Below, in pieces: positions 9,274 through 18,280 of a stretch of 64,000 bases of DNA; position 1 is the stretch's first letter; each line of letters begins with the position of its first letter. Under the pieces are notes generated by a model, which saw nothing but the letters and a program-made list of their open reading frames with translations, searched no databases and was not told where the DNA came from. The position numbers and the translations under genes are program-made. The stretch is from Myroides odoratus. GTDB lineage: Bacteria > Bacteroidota > Bacteroidia > Flavobacteriales > Flavobacteriaceae. Location: NCBI RefSeq assembly GCF_001549985.1, contig NZ_LROZ01000012.1:1-64000 (forward strand), written 5' to 3'.

Positions 9274-9747
9274 TTATTCTGCATCCAAACGCATGCGCAT
9301 GGATTGACTAAAAGGTTGAAAACCTTCTCTTTCATATAAAGCAATAGCTTGTTGATTGCGATGTAATACGCTAAGTTCAAAATAATCCACTTGGTTTTCG
9401 AGGCCCCACTCTTTGACGCGTTGGATTAACATTTTGCCATATCCCTTACCACGCGTGTTAGGATGAACTACTAGATCCATCAAATACACACAGCGCTGTG
9501 GTACAAATGCATTGTAAGGGGGACTGTTTTGTAGTTGTGCTATGGCAAATCCTTGTATGGCTCCCTCATCTTCAACGACAAATAAAGCAAAATCCTGCTC
9601 TCCACGAATGACACTTTCTACAAACGCTTGATCTTGGATGGCTTCTTTCATATAGGCCGGTTCTAATTCTCCCATACCTTTGAATAACAAGGTGTATAAA
9701 TGTTGAATGGCAGCTAAATCGTTGCTGTGGGCTAGTCTAATCATCAA
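9274..9747 (-). CDS. GNAT family N-acetyltransferase
   Basis: 157 aa. The central motif VVHPNTRGKGYGKMLIQRV is a clear Q/R-x-x-G-x-G/A acetyl-CoA loop, preceded by the CVYLMDLVV strand. LSVLHRNQQAIALYEREGF gives the last conserved helix and strand. Family members acetylate small amines, peptides or antibiotics; the substrate cannot be predicted. It stands alone between the RND operon (convergent) and a divergently placed AraC gene 162 bp away. Confidence 0.85.
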   Translation of the reverse strand: MMIRLAHSNDLAAIQHLYTLLFKGMGELEPAYMKEAIQDQAFVESVIRGEQDFALFVVEDEGAIQGFAIAQLQNSPPYNAFVPQRCVYLMDLVVHPNTRGKGYGKMLIQRVKEWGLENQVDYFELSVLHRNQQAIALYEREGFQPFSQSMRMRLDAE

Positions 9748-9909
9748 TAAAATCTAAAAAGGTTATCTTTCAAATTTAGGAATTTGATTTGGTATAGCGC
9801 TGATTTACATCAACGATTATACAAACTGCATTCATCCAGTAAAAACCAAAGTTAATCAAGTGTTGGTCCTATTATTTGCAGTATTTCTCTTTTTTTCAGA
9901 ACTTTGATT

Positions 9910-10797
9910 ATGGCTTTATTCATCACATTAGATAATGTTCGAACGCTATATCCTATGGATTCCTCTCCAACCATGGAAGGATTAGTTGTACATCGACAAC
10001 ATCATCAGGCACATCAGTCTTATACGCGACAAAATCGACTGTTTGACGGTTTGCTATTGGGTTTTATGCTCAAGGGTACCATGAAGTTAAACATCCACTT
10101 TTCAACTTATGAAATTAAAGCAGGTGATATAGCAGTAATCCCCCCTCAAATCATGTTAGAAACGCTGGCCTTAGATGAAGAGGCAGAGCTAGTAACAATT
10201 GGTCTTTCGTTGGATTTTATTATGGAATTTCCTGTATTGCGTGAATGGATCATGAATAACCAAATCCGTTGGCAACCTATAGTTCAACTTAAACCCGAAG
10301 AGCAAGAATTACAAGAGGAGTTGTTACAGCTCATCCAACGTTTCTATCACAAAGAACCAAGTACCAATAAAACAGAAATGCTTCGACATTTAATCTTGGT
10401 TCTTATTTATATGCTTGTTGAGGTGTATTCTACAATACCCATAGCAAAAAGTGTAGTTAAAAATCGAACTCATGCTATTATTGATGCCTTTTATGCGTTG
10501 TTGATGGAGCATGCTATTGAGCAACGACAGGTCGGATTTTATGCAGAACAATTGCATTTAACTCCTCAATACCTCTCTACGTTTTTAAAACAACATACAG
10601 GAAAGTCAGTTTCTCAGTGGGTGGATCATCAATTAGTACTTCAAGCGAAAACGCTATTGTCTGCTTCCAATCTGTCTATCAAAGAAATTAGCCATCATTT
10701 ACACTTTATAGAAAGCAGTGTGTTTAGCCGTTTTTTTAAACGAATGACAGGCATATCTCCATCCACTTTTCGCGAGCAAAGGGGAGTGGCGCCTTAG
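9910..10797 (+). CDS. AraC family transcriptional regulator
   Basis: 295 aa. I chose the ATG at 9910 (MALFITLDNV) over an upstream in-frame TTG at 9904. The N-terminal half has a cupin fold (FDGLLLGFMLKGTMKLNI, then AGDIAVIPPQIMLE). The C-terminal AraC domain reads FYAEQLHLTPQYLSTFLKQH, then LSIKEISHHLHFIESSVFSR and TGISPSTFRE. It is paralogous along its length to the AraC protein at 53003-53893 (shared TIGLSLDF, FYAEQLHLTPQYL). The MFS gene downstream (10885), 87 bp away in the same direction, is the probable target. Confidence 0.88.
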   Translation: MALFITLDNVRTLYPMDSSPTMEGLVVHRQHHQAHQSYTRQNRLFDGLLLGFMLKGTMKLNIHFSTYEIKAGDIAVIPPQIMLETLALDEEAELVTIGLSLDFIMEFPVLREWIMNNQIRWQPIVQLKPEEQELQEELLQLIQRFYHKEPSTNKTEMLRHLILVLIYMLVEVYSTIPIAKSVVKNRTHAIIDAFYALLMEHAIEQRQVGFYAEQLHLTPQYLSTFLKQHTGKSVSQWVDHQLVLQAKTLLSASNLSIKEISHHLHFIESSVFSRFFKRMTGISPSTFREQRGVAP

Positions 10798-10872
10798 GAT
10801 AGAAAGCAATTTAGCTTACAAATTGTAGTGCAAACCCATGATTGAGTCAAATTCTTTTTTTTCATTGCCCTT

Positions 10873-10880
10873 TACTTTTG
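10873..10880 (+). promoter_or_regulatory. TAnnTTTG -7 box immediately before the MFS start codon
   Basis: TACTTTTG is a perfect match to the Bacteroidota -7 element. It ends 4 bp before the ATG at 10885, which would place the transcript start on or next to the start codon. No -33 TTG is found at 17-23 bp. Confidence 0.45.
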
Positions 10881-10884
10881 GGGG

Positions 10885-12108
10885 ATGAAAAAAACAGAGA
10901 AAAAAGCAGCAGTTGGATTTATATTTATTACACTGCTAATTGACATTACAGGATGGGGCATTATCTTACCTGTGGTACCTAAATTAATTGCAGAATTAAC
11001 CCATAGTACAATCAATGAAGCAGCACAGTATGGAGGATGGCTTGGTTTTGCTTATGCCATGACGCAATTTTTATTTGCCCCTTTAATTGGTAACCTCAGT
11101 GATCAATACGGAAGACGACCTATTCTACTAGCCTCTCTTTTTGGATTTGCTTTAGATAATCTCTTGCTCGCTTTTGCACCTTCAATCAGCTGGTTGTTTG
11201 TCGGTAGAGTTTTAGCGGGGGTGACAGGAGCGAGTATTTCAACGGCAACCGCTTATATTGCTGATATATCAACGGATGAAAATAGAACGAAGAATTTTGG
11301 GGTAATAGGTGCGGCTTTTGGATTAGGCTTTGTTTTAGGGCCTGTATTTGGAGGTATTCTGGGGCATTATGGTGCGCGCATCCCTTTTTATGTTGCAGCT
11401 GTTTTGTGTTTGGTGAATGGGATGTATGGGTATTTCATTCTACCAGAAAGTTTAGATCAGCACAAACGACGACCTTTTGAATGGAAGAGAGCAAATCCTA
11501 TTGTTTCTTTGCGTTTTTTACTTCAACAGCCTAAGATATCCAAGCTCGTGCTTGCCTTAGTTTTGGTGTATATTGGCCTTCATGCGGTACAAAGCAATTG
11601 GCATTTTTTTGCCTTTTATCAATTGAATTGGAATGAGCGACTGGTTGGAATCTCATTAGGGGTTCTAGGCTTGTTGTTGGGATTGGTACAAGGGGTCTTG
11701 GTCCGTTTGACGGCACCTAAATTAGGAGAACAACGCAGCATCTATATGGGGTTGTTTTTTTATGCCCTTGGCTTGTTGTTATTTGCCTGTACCACCCAAA
11801 GTTGGATGATGTTTGTTTTTCTTATTCCCTATGCATTAGGGGGAATTTGTGGTCCTTCTTTGCAAGGAGTTATTAGTAAAAGTGTACTTCCCAATGAACA
11901 AGGACAATTGCAAGGTGCTTTGACGAGTTTAGTTAGTGCTACTGCAATTATAGGTCCACCTGTAATGACCAACCTCTTTTATTTTAGTACGAAAGAAGAT
12001 GCTGTTATTCAATTTCCCGGTGCTCCTTTTCTACTGGGCTCACTTTTAATGTTTACTAGTGGAATAATTATTTATCGCGCATTTAGACAAATGAAACGAG
12101 AGACGTAG
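10885..12108 (+). CDS. MFS transporter, Tet(A)-like drug:H+ antiporter
   Basis: 407 aa, the size of 12-helix DHA1 antiporters of the TetA/TCR group. The N-terminal helix reads TLLIDITGWGIILPVVPKL, with the Asp and the P-V-P-K-L end of TM1 characteristic of TetA relatives. Motif A (GNLSDQYGRRPILL) links TM2 and TM3, and the antiporter motif C (GLGFVLGPVFGG) lies in TM5. The protein is likely to export tetracycline-like or other hydrophobic drugs, but sequence alone does not separate Tet(A)-type from general drug exporters. It follows an AraC gene that may control it. Confidence 0.85.
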   Translation: MKKTEKKAAVGFIFITLLIDITGWGIILPVVPKLIAELTHSTINEAAQYGGWLGFAYAMTQFLFAPLIGNLSDQYGRRPILLASLFGFALDNLLLAFAPSISWLFVGRVLAGVTGASISTATAYIADISTDENRTKNFGVIGAAFGLGFVLGPVFGGILGHYGARIPFYVAAVLCLVNGMYGYFILPESLDQHKRRPFEWKRANPIVSLRFLLQQPKISKLVLALVLVYIGLHAVQSNWHFFAFYQLNWNERLVGISLGVLGLLLGLVQGVLVRLTAPKLGEQRSIYMGLFFYALGLLLFACTTQSWMMFVFLIPYALGGICGPSLQGVISKSVLPNEQGQLQGALTSLVSATAIIGPPVMTNLFYFSTKEDAVIQFPGAPFLLGSLLMFTSGIIIYRAFRQMKRET

Positions 12109-12203
12109 TTTTTGTGTACATTTGAAGCTTGGTTATTTTTTGGTTTGTTTAAGAAGATAGCCGTAGATGAAAATCCAAAGTAAAATGACAAATAAAAACA
12201 ACG

Positions 12204-12746
12204 ATGATGGAAGTAAATATTGAAACAGAACGCCTATTGATTCGCCCGTTATTATCCACTGATGTGGAAGGTATGTTTGATTTGGATTCCAATCCGGAAG
12301 TCCATCAGTACCTTGGGAATCATCCTGTACAAAGCAAAGAAGAAATAGTGGAGGTACTTGCATTTATTCAACAACAGTATGTAGATAACGGTATTGGACG
12401 TTGGGCAATCATAGATAGAGCCACACAAGATTTTATTGGTTGGACGGGATTCAAGTATGTAACAGAAGAGACGAATGGCCATTTGCATTATTACGATTTA
12501 GGCTATCGTCTGCGCCAGAAATATTGGGGGAAAGGCCTTGCAACAGAAGCAGCAAGAGCTTGTTTAGCCTATGGATTTAATCAACTTGATTTTCAAGAGG
12601 TATTCGCCATGGCAGATTGTGCCAATGACGGTTCCAATGCGATTCTAACCAAGCTTGGATTTACCCGTATGGAAGCATTTGATTTAGACGGAATTCCACA
12701 TTTTTGGTATCAACTGGATAAAGCATCCTTCGAAGGGAAAAAATAA
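12204..12746 (+). CDS. GNAT family N-acetyltransferase, RimJ/RimL-like
   Basis: 180 aa (or 179 if the second of two adjacent ATG codons is used). Features: TERLLIRPLLSTDVEGMFDL opening strand and helix, GRWAIIDRATQDFIGWTGF, YDLGYRLRQKYWGKGLATEA as the acetyl-CoA loop, and LTKLGFTRMEAFD. It belongs to the Acetyltransf_3 group acting on ribosomal N-termini or small amines. Its C-terminal third is the closest visible relative of the decayed fragment at 791-973, suggesting duplication or recombination between the two loci. A terminator follows at 12755. Confidence 0.88.
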   Translation: MMEVNIETERLLIRPLLSTDVEGMFDLDSNPEVHQYLGNHPVQSKEEIVEVLAFIQQQYVDNGIGRWAIIDRATQDFIGWTGFKYVTEETNGHLHYYDLGYRLRQKYWGKGLATEAARACLAYGFNQLDFQEVFAMADCANDGSNAILTKLGFTRMEAFDLDGIPHFWYQLDKASFEGKK

Positions 12747-12754
12747 ATAGAAAA

Positions 12755-12787
12755 GAGCGATAATCTTGGGATTATCGCTCTTTTTTT
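12755..12787 (+). terminator. Rho-independent terminator
   Basis: Ten-base-pair stem gagcgataat / attatcgctc with loop cttggg and seven T residues, directly after the GNAT gene. Confidence 0.9.
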
Positions 12788-12847
12788 GTCGTTATCCCTA
12801 AAATTAGTCGTAAATTTAGAAGTATTTACATCCAATATTACTTTACT

Positions 12848-13438
12848 ATGATTGATCCAAGTATTTTACTTCAGTATCAGGGTTTTATCAAAGAATTTGA
12901 CAAGAATGAAACGGTTTTTTCTCAAGGCGAAGAACCGCGATACTATTATCAAATTATAGAGGGAAAAGTCAAAATGAATAATTACAATGAAGATGGGAAG
13001 GAATTCATCCAAGGGTTGTTTGCAGATGGGGAAAGTTTCGGAGAACCGCCGCTATTTTGTGCGGTGAATTATCCTGCAAATGCTGTTACTTTACAACCTA
13101 CCCGTATTCTCCTCATTAGTAAGTGTGACTTTTTTACCTTGCTAGAAAATGAAAAGAAAAGCTGTTTTGCTATCTTACAAGCCCTTTCTTCTCGTTTGTA
13201 TTATAAGTCGATTATGGCCCCTGAGATTTCTTCTAATGATTCAGAAAAGCGAATACTAACCCTACTCAACTACATCAAAGATCAAAGCAATGCCAACCAA
13301 AAGGAATATCAAGTTGATTTGACCAGACAACAAATTGCTGATATGACTGGACTACGCGTGGAAACAGTCATCCGAACCATCAAAGAGATTGAAGTCAAAC
13401 AACAAATTCGAATCAAAAAAGGGAAGTTGTTTTTTTAG
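12848..13438 (+). CDS. Crp/Fnr family transcriptional regulator
   Basis: 196 aa. The N-terminal two thirds are a cyclic-nucleotide-binding-type beta-roll (ETVFSQGEEPRYYYQIIEGK, GESFGEPPLF). The C-terminal winged HTH reads LTRQQIADMTGLRVETVIRT, where the E-T-V-x-R recognition helix matches the Crp/Fnr pattern that contacts TGA/TCA half sites. No N-terminal Cys cluster is present, so it is not an iron-sulphur FNR. It lies beyond the 3' end of the leftward nos operon, whose promoter carries a TGAT-N4-ATCA box, and is therefore a candidate nos regulator. That pairing is an inference from position. Confidence 0.88.
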   Translation: MIDPSILLQYQGFIKEFDKNETVFSQGEEPRYYYQIIEGKVKMNNYNEDGKEFIQGLFADGESFGEPPLFCAVNYPANAVTLQPTRILLISKCDFFTLLENEKKSCFAILQALSSRLYYKSIMAPEISSNDSEKRILTLLNYIKDQSNANQKEYQVDLTRQQIADMTGLRVETVIRTIKEIEVKQQIRIKKGKLFF

Positions 13439-13439
13439 G

Positions 13440-14462
13440 GAAAGACGAAAAGGGAAAGAAGAAAGGGGAGAATGGGTGACATGCTACAATGAGAGAATTC
13501 GTCTCATCATCACACCCTCTATCTCACCTAGTTTTATATTTATTTTGGTGTTCGATGAATCTTTACTGCGTTTCGATTTCACCGCCTCACAAAAAAGCAC
13601 CTCACAATTTCACACCTCCTCATCGTCACCCCTTCTCATCACCTCACCTCAAAAAAAAACCACAATTTCACACCCAGTATGTCCCCGACGAAGGAGGGGT
13701 CGCATCCGTTACTCAACGACTGTATTAGGTGAGCGCGTGATGCGACCCTTCGTTGCCTCAGGGTGATACACTAGGGAGAAGAAGAAAGGGGAAAGAGAGA
13801 ATTCTTCTTTAATTGATTAAATATCATCATCACACCTTCACACTCTCTATCTCACGTATTTTATATTTGTTTTAGTGTTCGATGAATATATCTCACCTAT
13901 TTCATATTGGTTTTGGTGTTCGATGAATCTTCACTGCGTTCCGATTTTCACTGCGTTTCGATTTCACCGCCTCACAAAAAAGCACCTCACAATTTCACAC
14001 CCTCTCACCACCACACCCCCTCATCGTCACACCCCCTCATCGTCACCCCTTCTCATCACCTCACCCCAAAAAAACAACCCACAATTTCACACCCAGTAAT
14101 CACCCCGACGAAGGAGGGGTCGCATCTGTTACTCAACGACTGTATTAGGTGAGCGCGTGATGCGACCCTTCGTTGCCTCAGGGCGACATACACTAGGGAG
14201 AAGAAGAAAGGGGGGAAGAGAGAATTCTTCTTTAATCGATAAATATCATCGCCACACCCTCTATTTCACTTATTTCATATTGGTTTTGGTGTTCGATGAA
14301 TATATCTCACCTATTTCATATTGGTTTTAGTGTTCGATGAATCTACACTTCGTTCCGATTTTCACTGCTTTTCGATTTCATCGCCACCGCCTCACAAAAA
14401 AGCACCTCACCACCTCACCACCACACCTTCTCACCACCACACCTCAAAAACACCTCCAAAAA
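13440..14462. repeat. 1-kb field of tandem REP-like and CACCTCAC-rich repeats
   Basis: No credible gene. A unit of about 420 bp occurs twice: the core cgacgaaggaggggtcgcat lies at about 13687 and 14107. Each core is followed ~45 bp later by a partly complementary gatgcgacccttcgttgcc segment, then by a gagaattcttctttaat segment and ggtgttcgatgaatct. A third, partial copy runs to ~14450. Between them are low-complexity CCTCAC/CACACC/CGTCACC stretches. Short open frames across the field differ from copy to copy and are repeat translations. Related copies lie near 27.1-27.5, 43.7 and 60.0-60.8 kb. Confidence 0.85.
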
Positions 14463-14469
14463 ATCTCCC

Positions 14470-15252
14470 TTAAAAGTTTTTCTTCTTTCCAGTTACATAA
14501 ATCAATAGAATAGGAAGTAAGGTCCACAGTGACAAGAGTAGAAAAGAAATAAGACTACCAGCACTACTGCCGAAGAATTTTTTAAATACAGCACCTGTAT
14601 AGCCCAAGAGAGCAGAAATATCAAGTTTGAGTAGAATGAGAATACGCGATAAGTCGATGGGGTTGAGGATGGTGCCAAGTAAGGAAATATTCTCAAGAGG
14701 ATAATCGCCAAAAACCAATAAGATACTCAAGAAAATACCATCGTAAATCACAGCTAAAAATAACCATAAGAGGATGGCAAGACCAAATCCTTTGATCTTA
14801 TTTTCATTTCTCAACCCTAGGTTATAGGCTAGTGCACTAAAGATAAAAGTTAAGAAAGCACCAATACCTAATAGGGAGAGAAACTCAAAGATAATATCTG
14901 ATTCAAAGAGACCATAGCACATAAATGGAATCCCTAACCCGATTAATAAACTCATCGATAAAGATAAGGCCACACCGAGGTATTGTCCAATAAAGATGGA
15001 GGATCGCTTAATGGGGAGTGCTAATAAAAGCTCTGTAAATTCTTTAGAGTCGTAGTAATACATGATTCCAAAAATGGTACTGATGAGCGGAACGAGTACA
15101 ATAATGATATTCATTAAGGTAATAATGGCTTTGCCAATATCGTGATTCAAAAATAACAAGACGAATCCCAAGAGTAGGTAGAAGCCTAAATAGAAGTAAC
15201 TCCATCTACTGCGCATTAAGTCGTAACAACTATATTTTAGAATTTTAAGCAT
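14470..15252 (-). CDS. nosY: NosY, ABC transporter permease of the nos cluster
   Basis: 260 aa, with about six hydrophobic segments (for example YLGFYLLLGFVLLFLNHDIG and MLKILKYSCYDLMRSRW at the start), as in the ABC-2 permease family. I use the ATG at 15252; an in-frame TTG three codons upstream would overlap nosF. NosY and the ATPase NosF energise delivery of a sulphur species through NosD to build the CuZ cluster of nitrous-oxide reductase. The start lies one base after the nosF stop codon, indicating translational coupling. It is the last gene of the leftward nos operon. Confidence 0.88.
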   Translation of the reverse strand: MLKILKYSCYDLMRSRWSYFYLGFYLLLGFVLLFLNHDIGKAIITLMNIIIVLVPLISTIFGIMYYYDSKEFTELLLALPIKRSSIFIGQYLGVALSLSMSLLIGLGIPFMCYGLFESDIIFEFLSLLGIGAFLTFIFSALAYNLGLRNENKIKGFGLAILLWLFLAVIYDGIFLSILLVFGDYPLENISLLGTILNPIDLSRILILLKLDISALLGYTGAVFKKFFGSSAGSLISFLLLSLWTLLPILLIYVTGKKKNF

Positions 15253-15253
15253 A

Positions 15254-15952
15254 TTAATCAATTAAAAGATTAGCAATAGCGTGTTCAAACGTATCTTGTT
15301 GGGTAGATTCTTTTAGCTGTTCGATAGTTCCCTTGAAGTATATTTTCCCTTCGAGAATAAAGATAATTTGATCGGATATCTCTTCCACAAAACTCATGAT
15401 ATGAGAAGTAACAAGAATCGTTTTTCCCTTTTGTTTTTCATTGAGAATGAGTTGTTTCAAGGTAATCATCGCTGCAGGATCAAGTCCAGTTGTGGGTTCG
15501 TCTAAAATTAAAATAGGATTGTCGAACATAAACGTCAACAAGAGATTTACCTTTTGTTTGGTTCCTCCAGATAGTTTATTGAGTTTCTTGTTCAGAAAAG
15601 GAGAGAGCTTAAATAGGTCAATCAACGGTTGATGATCTTTTCCTTTATCCTCTCTTAAATCCTTAATCATCTGAATGAGTTCTAGGACAGTAATGTTATT
15701 GGGAAAATTGGCAATTTGAGGTAAATAGTCGATATTCTTTCGATATTCCCATTGATTTGCAATGTTTTGTCCATTAATTTCAATGGTTCCTTGATCAGGA
15801 TACACCATAGATAAAATACACTTGTTTAGCGTTGTCTTACCACTTCCATTTGGACCTAAAATAGCCAATACCCCTTGGCCAATGGTGAGATCAACCCCTT
15901 GAAGAACCTGGTTATCCGCAAATCTCTTATGTAAATTAGTTATCGTTATCAT
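15254..15952 (-). CDS. nosF: NosF, ABC transporter ATPase of the nos cluster
   Basis: 232 aa. Walker A is GPNGSGKTT, the Q-loop LPQ is present, the signature is LSGGTKQ, Walker B is ILILDEPTTGLDP, and the switch His is in VTSHIM. I use the ATG at 15952 (MITITNLHKRF) although an upstream ATG at 15982 is in frame, because the family starts there; this leaves a 17-bp overlap with nosD. NosF powers NosY in CuZ maturation of NosZ. Confidence 0.92.
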   Translation of the reverse strand: MITITNLHKRFADNQVLQGVDLTIGQGVLAILGPNGSGKTTLNKCILSMVYPDQGTIEINGQNIANQWEYRKNIDYLPQIANFPNNITVLELIQMIKDLREDKGKDHQPLIDLFKLSPFLNKKLNKLSGGTKQKVNLLLTFMFDNPILILDEPTTGLDPAAMITLKQLILNEKQKGKTILVTSHIMSFVEEISDQIIFILEGKIYFKGTIEQLKESTQQDTFEHAIANLLID

Positions 15953-17189
15953 GTTGAATTTGTTTGATGAAAGGTTTGGCATCTACTAGATTATCAGGCG
16001 TAAATACAGGAGATACTTTTTCTGAGAAATCAATAATATCCACAAATAGACTACGGAGAAAAATAATCGCTTCAGGTGTCTTGTTGACAATGTAAGAAAA
16101 GAGCTTAATTGGACGATAGGGTACATCACCAATACCATCTTTATCTAAATCATACCCGGTGTAATTACTCCAATAATTAGAGTCAAAATTATTCTGGTTG
16201 AGTTGCCCTTGATAGAGTAAATCAAAAGAGTTATTTAAAAAATTATTGTGATTTACTATGTTCTGATAATTCGCTCCTCTCGAGTTTAAGGCCCATCCAT
16301 TGCTGATAAAATCATTGTGGGTGTATTGTATGCGATTCGACCCTTCAATAGTAATAGCCGTAGTGTTATTTTGAAACACATTATAGCTGATTTCAGTGTC
16401 GTTGACCTCTTTTAATAGCACTCCATAAGCAGCAGACCCCCAATTGTCACTAAATAAATTATGACTCATCTTCATGGATTTAGAAAACATAATCGCTACA
16501 CCAGCTCCATTGTTGGTATAAGAACAATTTGTGACTACATCATGGTTGGAAAACATAAAGTGCAACCCATAACGAACATTGTTTTTACTTATGTTGTTGT
16601 GTATGGTACAATAATTAGAAAACTCTAAGTAGATCCCATCTCTTACTCTTTCCACATAATTGTTTTTAATTTCGATATTGTTGCAGTACCACAGCTGAAT
16701 CCCATTACCTGAATTAAATTCACTCTTGGCTTTGCCGTAAATTTTGTTGGATACGACTTTACCCTCTTTTGATTTTTCAAGATAAATGCCAAAGAATAAA
16801 TCTTTAATGGTATTGTTTTCAATGATAAAGTGCTTACTTTCTCGTACTCGGATGGCTGCATAATCTTTGATGTAACTCGTTCCAACATTGATAATCGTAA
16901 AATCTTTAATGGTTACATAATCGGCCTGGATGATAAAGATTTCTCCTTTGTTTTCTCCATCAACAATAGCATTTTTACTCAGTAGTGTGAGCGGTTTCGT
17001 AATGCGGATGTCGGTTTCTTTATACGTTCCTGCTTCTACAATGATGAGGTCATAATCTTCAGCCAATGCAATAGCCTTTTGTATGGTATTTACCGTTTTT
17101 TGTGGGTGAACGGTAATGGTTTTGGCAATTGTTCCCCATCCTTGTACAAGTAAAATAAGAGCACATGCAATTTTAAGTGTGTTTTTCAT
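15936..17189 (-). CDS. nosD: NosD, periplasmic copper/CuZ maturation protein
   Basis: 417 aa. The Sec signal peptide (ALILLVQGWGTIAKT) is followed by a right-handed parallel beta-helix of NosD/CASH repeats: many N-x-I/V-x-x-N rungs such as IENNTIKDLFFGIYLEKS and IHNNISKNNVRYGLHFMFS. Near the C-terminus is SNYWSNYTGYDLDKDGIGDV, the signature of NosD proteins. It partners with NosF and NosY in assembling the tetranuclear copper site of NosZ. Preceded by nosL with 28 bp between. Confidence 0.94.
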   Translation of the reverse strand: MKNTLKIACALILLVQGWGTIAKTITVHPQKTVNTIQKAIALAEDYDLIIVEAGTYKETDIRITKPLTLLSKNAIVDGENKGEIFIIQADYVTIKDFTIINVGTSYIKDYAAIRVRESKHFIIENNTIKDLFFGIYLEKSKEGKVVSNKIYGKAKSEFNSGNGIQLWYCNNIEIKNNYVERVRDGIYLEFSNYCTIHNNISKNNVRYGLHFMFSNHDVVTNCSYTNNGAGVAIMFSKSMKMSHNLFSDNWGSAAYGVLLKEVNDTEISYNVFQNNTTAITIEGSNRIQYTHNDFISNGWALNSRGANYQNIVNHNNFLNNSFDLLYQGQLNQNNFDSNYWSNYTGYDLDKDGIGDVPYRPIKLFSYIVNKTPEAIIFLRSLFVDIIDFSEKVSPVFTPDNLVDAKPFIKQIQHDNDN

Positions 17190-17217
17190 AGATGTAAGGG
17201 GTTATAGACGCGGTAGA

Positions 17218-17655
17218 TTACGGATGAGACAATTGTTGACGAAGTGTAGCGAATGTATAGTGATCGCCAGTATATTCTTCAATTAGTTTAGTAGCTTGTT
17301 CTGGGGTTGTAGTCGCTGATAAAAAGACCCCCATCGGACTCGGAATATTTTTAGAGATGATGAAATTAGCATCCTCAGCTGGGATTAACACTCCAGGTTG
17401 GAGTAAATCGGCAACCAAAAGGTGCTGATATGCGGTGAGGGGTTTATTTTGCTGTTCAATATAGTGCAACATACATTCGATGGCATCGAATTTGTAATTT
17501 TTGCCTTTGGTGGTTACCAATTGAGCAGCGTGTTTATTATCTACAATTCCCATTTTACAAAAATCACAATTATCCGTGCCATATTCAATGGGTTGTACTT
17601 TTACGGTACAAGAAACAAAAAGTACAAGAAGAATAAGATAAGCGAATGGTTTCAT
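17218..17655 (-). CDS. nosL: NosL, copper chaperone lipoprotein
   Basis: 145 aa. Signal peptide with lipobox Cys16 (LVLFVSC). The Cu(I)-binding motif is C30-D-F-C33-K-M35 in a GTDNCDFCKMGI context, as in NosL. It acts as a periplasmic outer-leaflet chaperone delivering copper to NosZ. The ATG overlaps the stop of the upstream membrane protein (ATGA), showing translational coupling. Confidence 0.93.
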   Translation of the reverse strand: MKPFAYLILLVLFVSCTVKVQPIEYGTDNCDFCKMGIVDNKHAAQLVTTKGKNYKFDAIECMLHYIEQQNKPLTAYQHLLVADLLQPGVLIPAEDANFIISKNIPSPMGVFLSATTTPEQATKLIEEYTGDHYTFATLRQQLSHP

Positions 17656-18266
17656 ATTACTTTTTTTTTAGATTTAGTTCCCAGCACAAAAGCCAGGAAG
17701 GTGAGTAACAATCCTAGTCCCATGAGGTAAGCACCGATATGAGGATAAGAATAAGCATCAAAATTTAGTATTTTGCGATGACCAAATAGGGGAGGTTCGT
17801 AGGTTAAGGGATTTCCTTGAGCATCAACCATCTTCATGATGGCATGTGGATCTAAATCACTTCCGTAGTCAATTAGCCAAAGGTTAAAATCATACATTCC
17901 TGCGATTCCTAAAACAGCCATAAGCAGTAGCCAAGCCAAAAAGAAGGAAGGTTTGACTTTATTGAAGTATCCTCCAATTCCCAAGGCAATACCGAGGATG
18001 GCCATGGAGGCCACTACAATTGGGAAAACGGTAAATTCCCACATCTGTTCTGGTTTAGGAATGGTTTTCATTCCAATATAATGATTCAAACCGTCAATGT
18101 TTTGAAGGTCAAATTCTCCTACACCCTTAATCCCATCAATATAAATATTCATTCCCAAAGGAATTGGATATTGTGGAGCTCCAAGTTCAATGTTCCAGAG
18201 CGGAAAATAGAATAAGGAGAGGAGTAAACTAGCCCCCACTATCATTAAAATAGAGGATTTTTTCAT
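17652..18266 (-). CDS. nos-cluster membrane protein (NosB-like position)
   Basis: 204 aa with about four hydrophobic segments: ILMIVGASLLLSLFYFPLW near the N-terminus, VVASMAILGIALGIGGYF, FFLAWLLLMAVLGIAGMY, and a C-terminal AYLMGLGLLLTFLAFVLG. Between the first two is a periplasmic loop (GMNIYIDGIKGVGEFDLQN). A membrane protein directly downstream of nosZ is characteristic of clade II nos clusters, where it is called NosB, and the position matches. I cannot confirm sequence identity with NosB and give no symbol. Its role may be electron transfer to, or maturation of, NosZ. Confidence 0.75.
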   Translation of the reverse strand: MKKSSILMIVGASLLLSLFYFPLWNIELGAPQYPIPLGMNIYIDGIKGVGEFDLQNIDGLNHYIGMKTIPKPEQMWEFTVFPIVVASMAILGIALGIGGYFNKVKPSFFLAWLLLMAVLGIAGMYDFNLWLIDYGSDLDPHAIMKMVDAQGNPLTYEPPLFGHRKILNFDAYSYPHIGAYLMGLGLLLTFLAFVLGTKSKKKVI

Positions 18267-18280
18267 GTTTTTCTTTTTAA

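Noticed and set aside
13389-14152. Open frames of 75-125 codons across the repeat field
   Set aside because: They follow the repeat sequence, differ among copies, and show low-complexity residues without a protein-like core.
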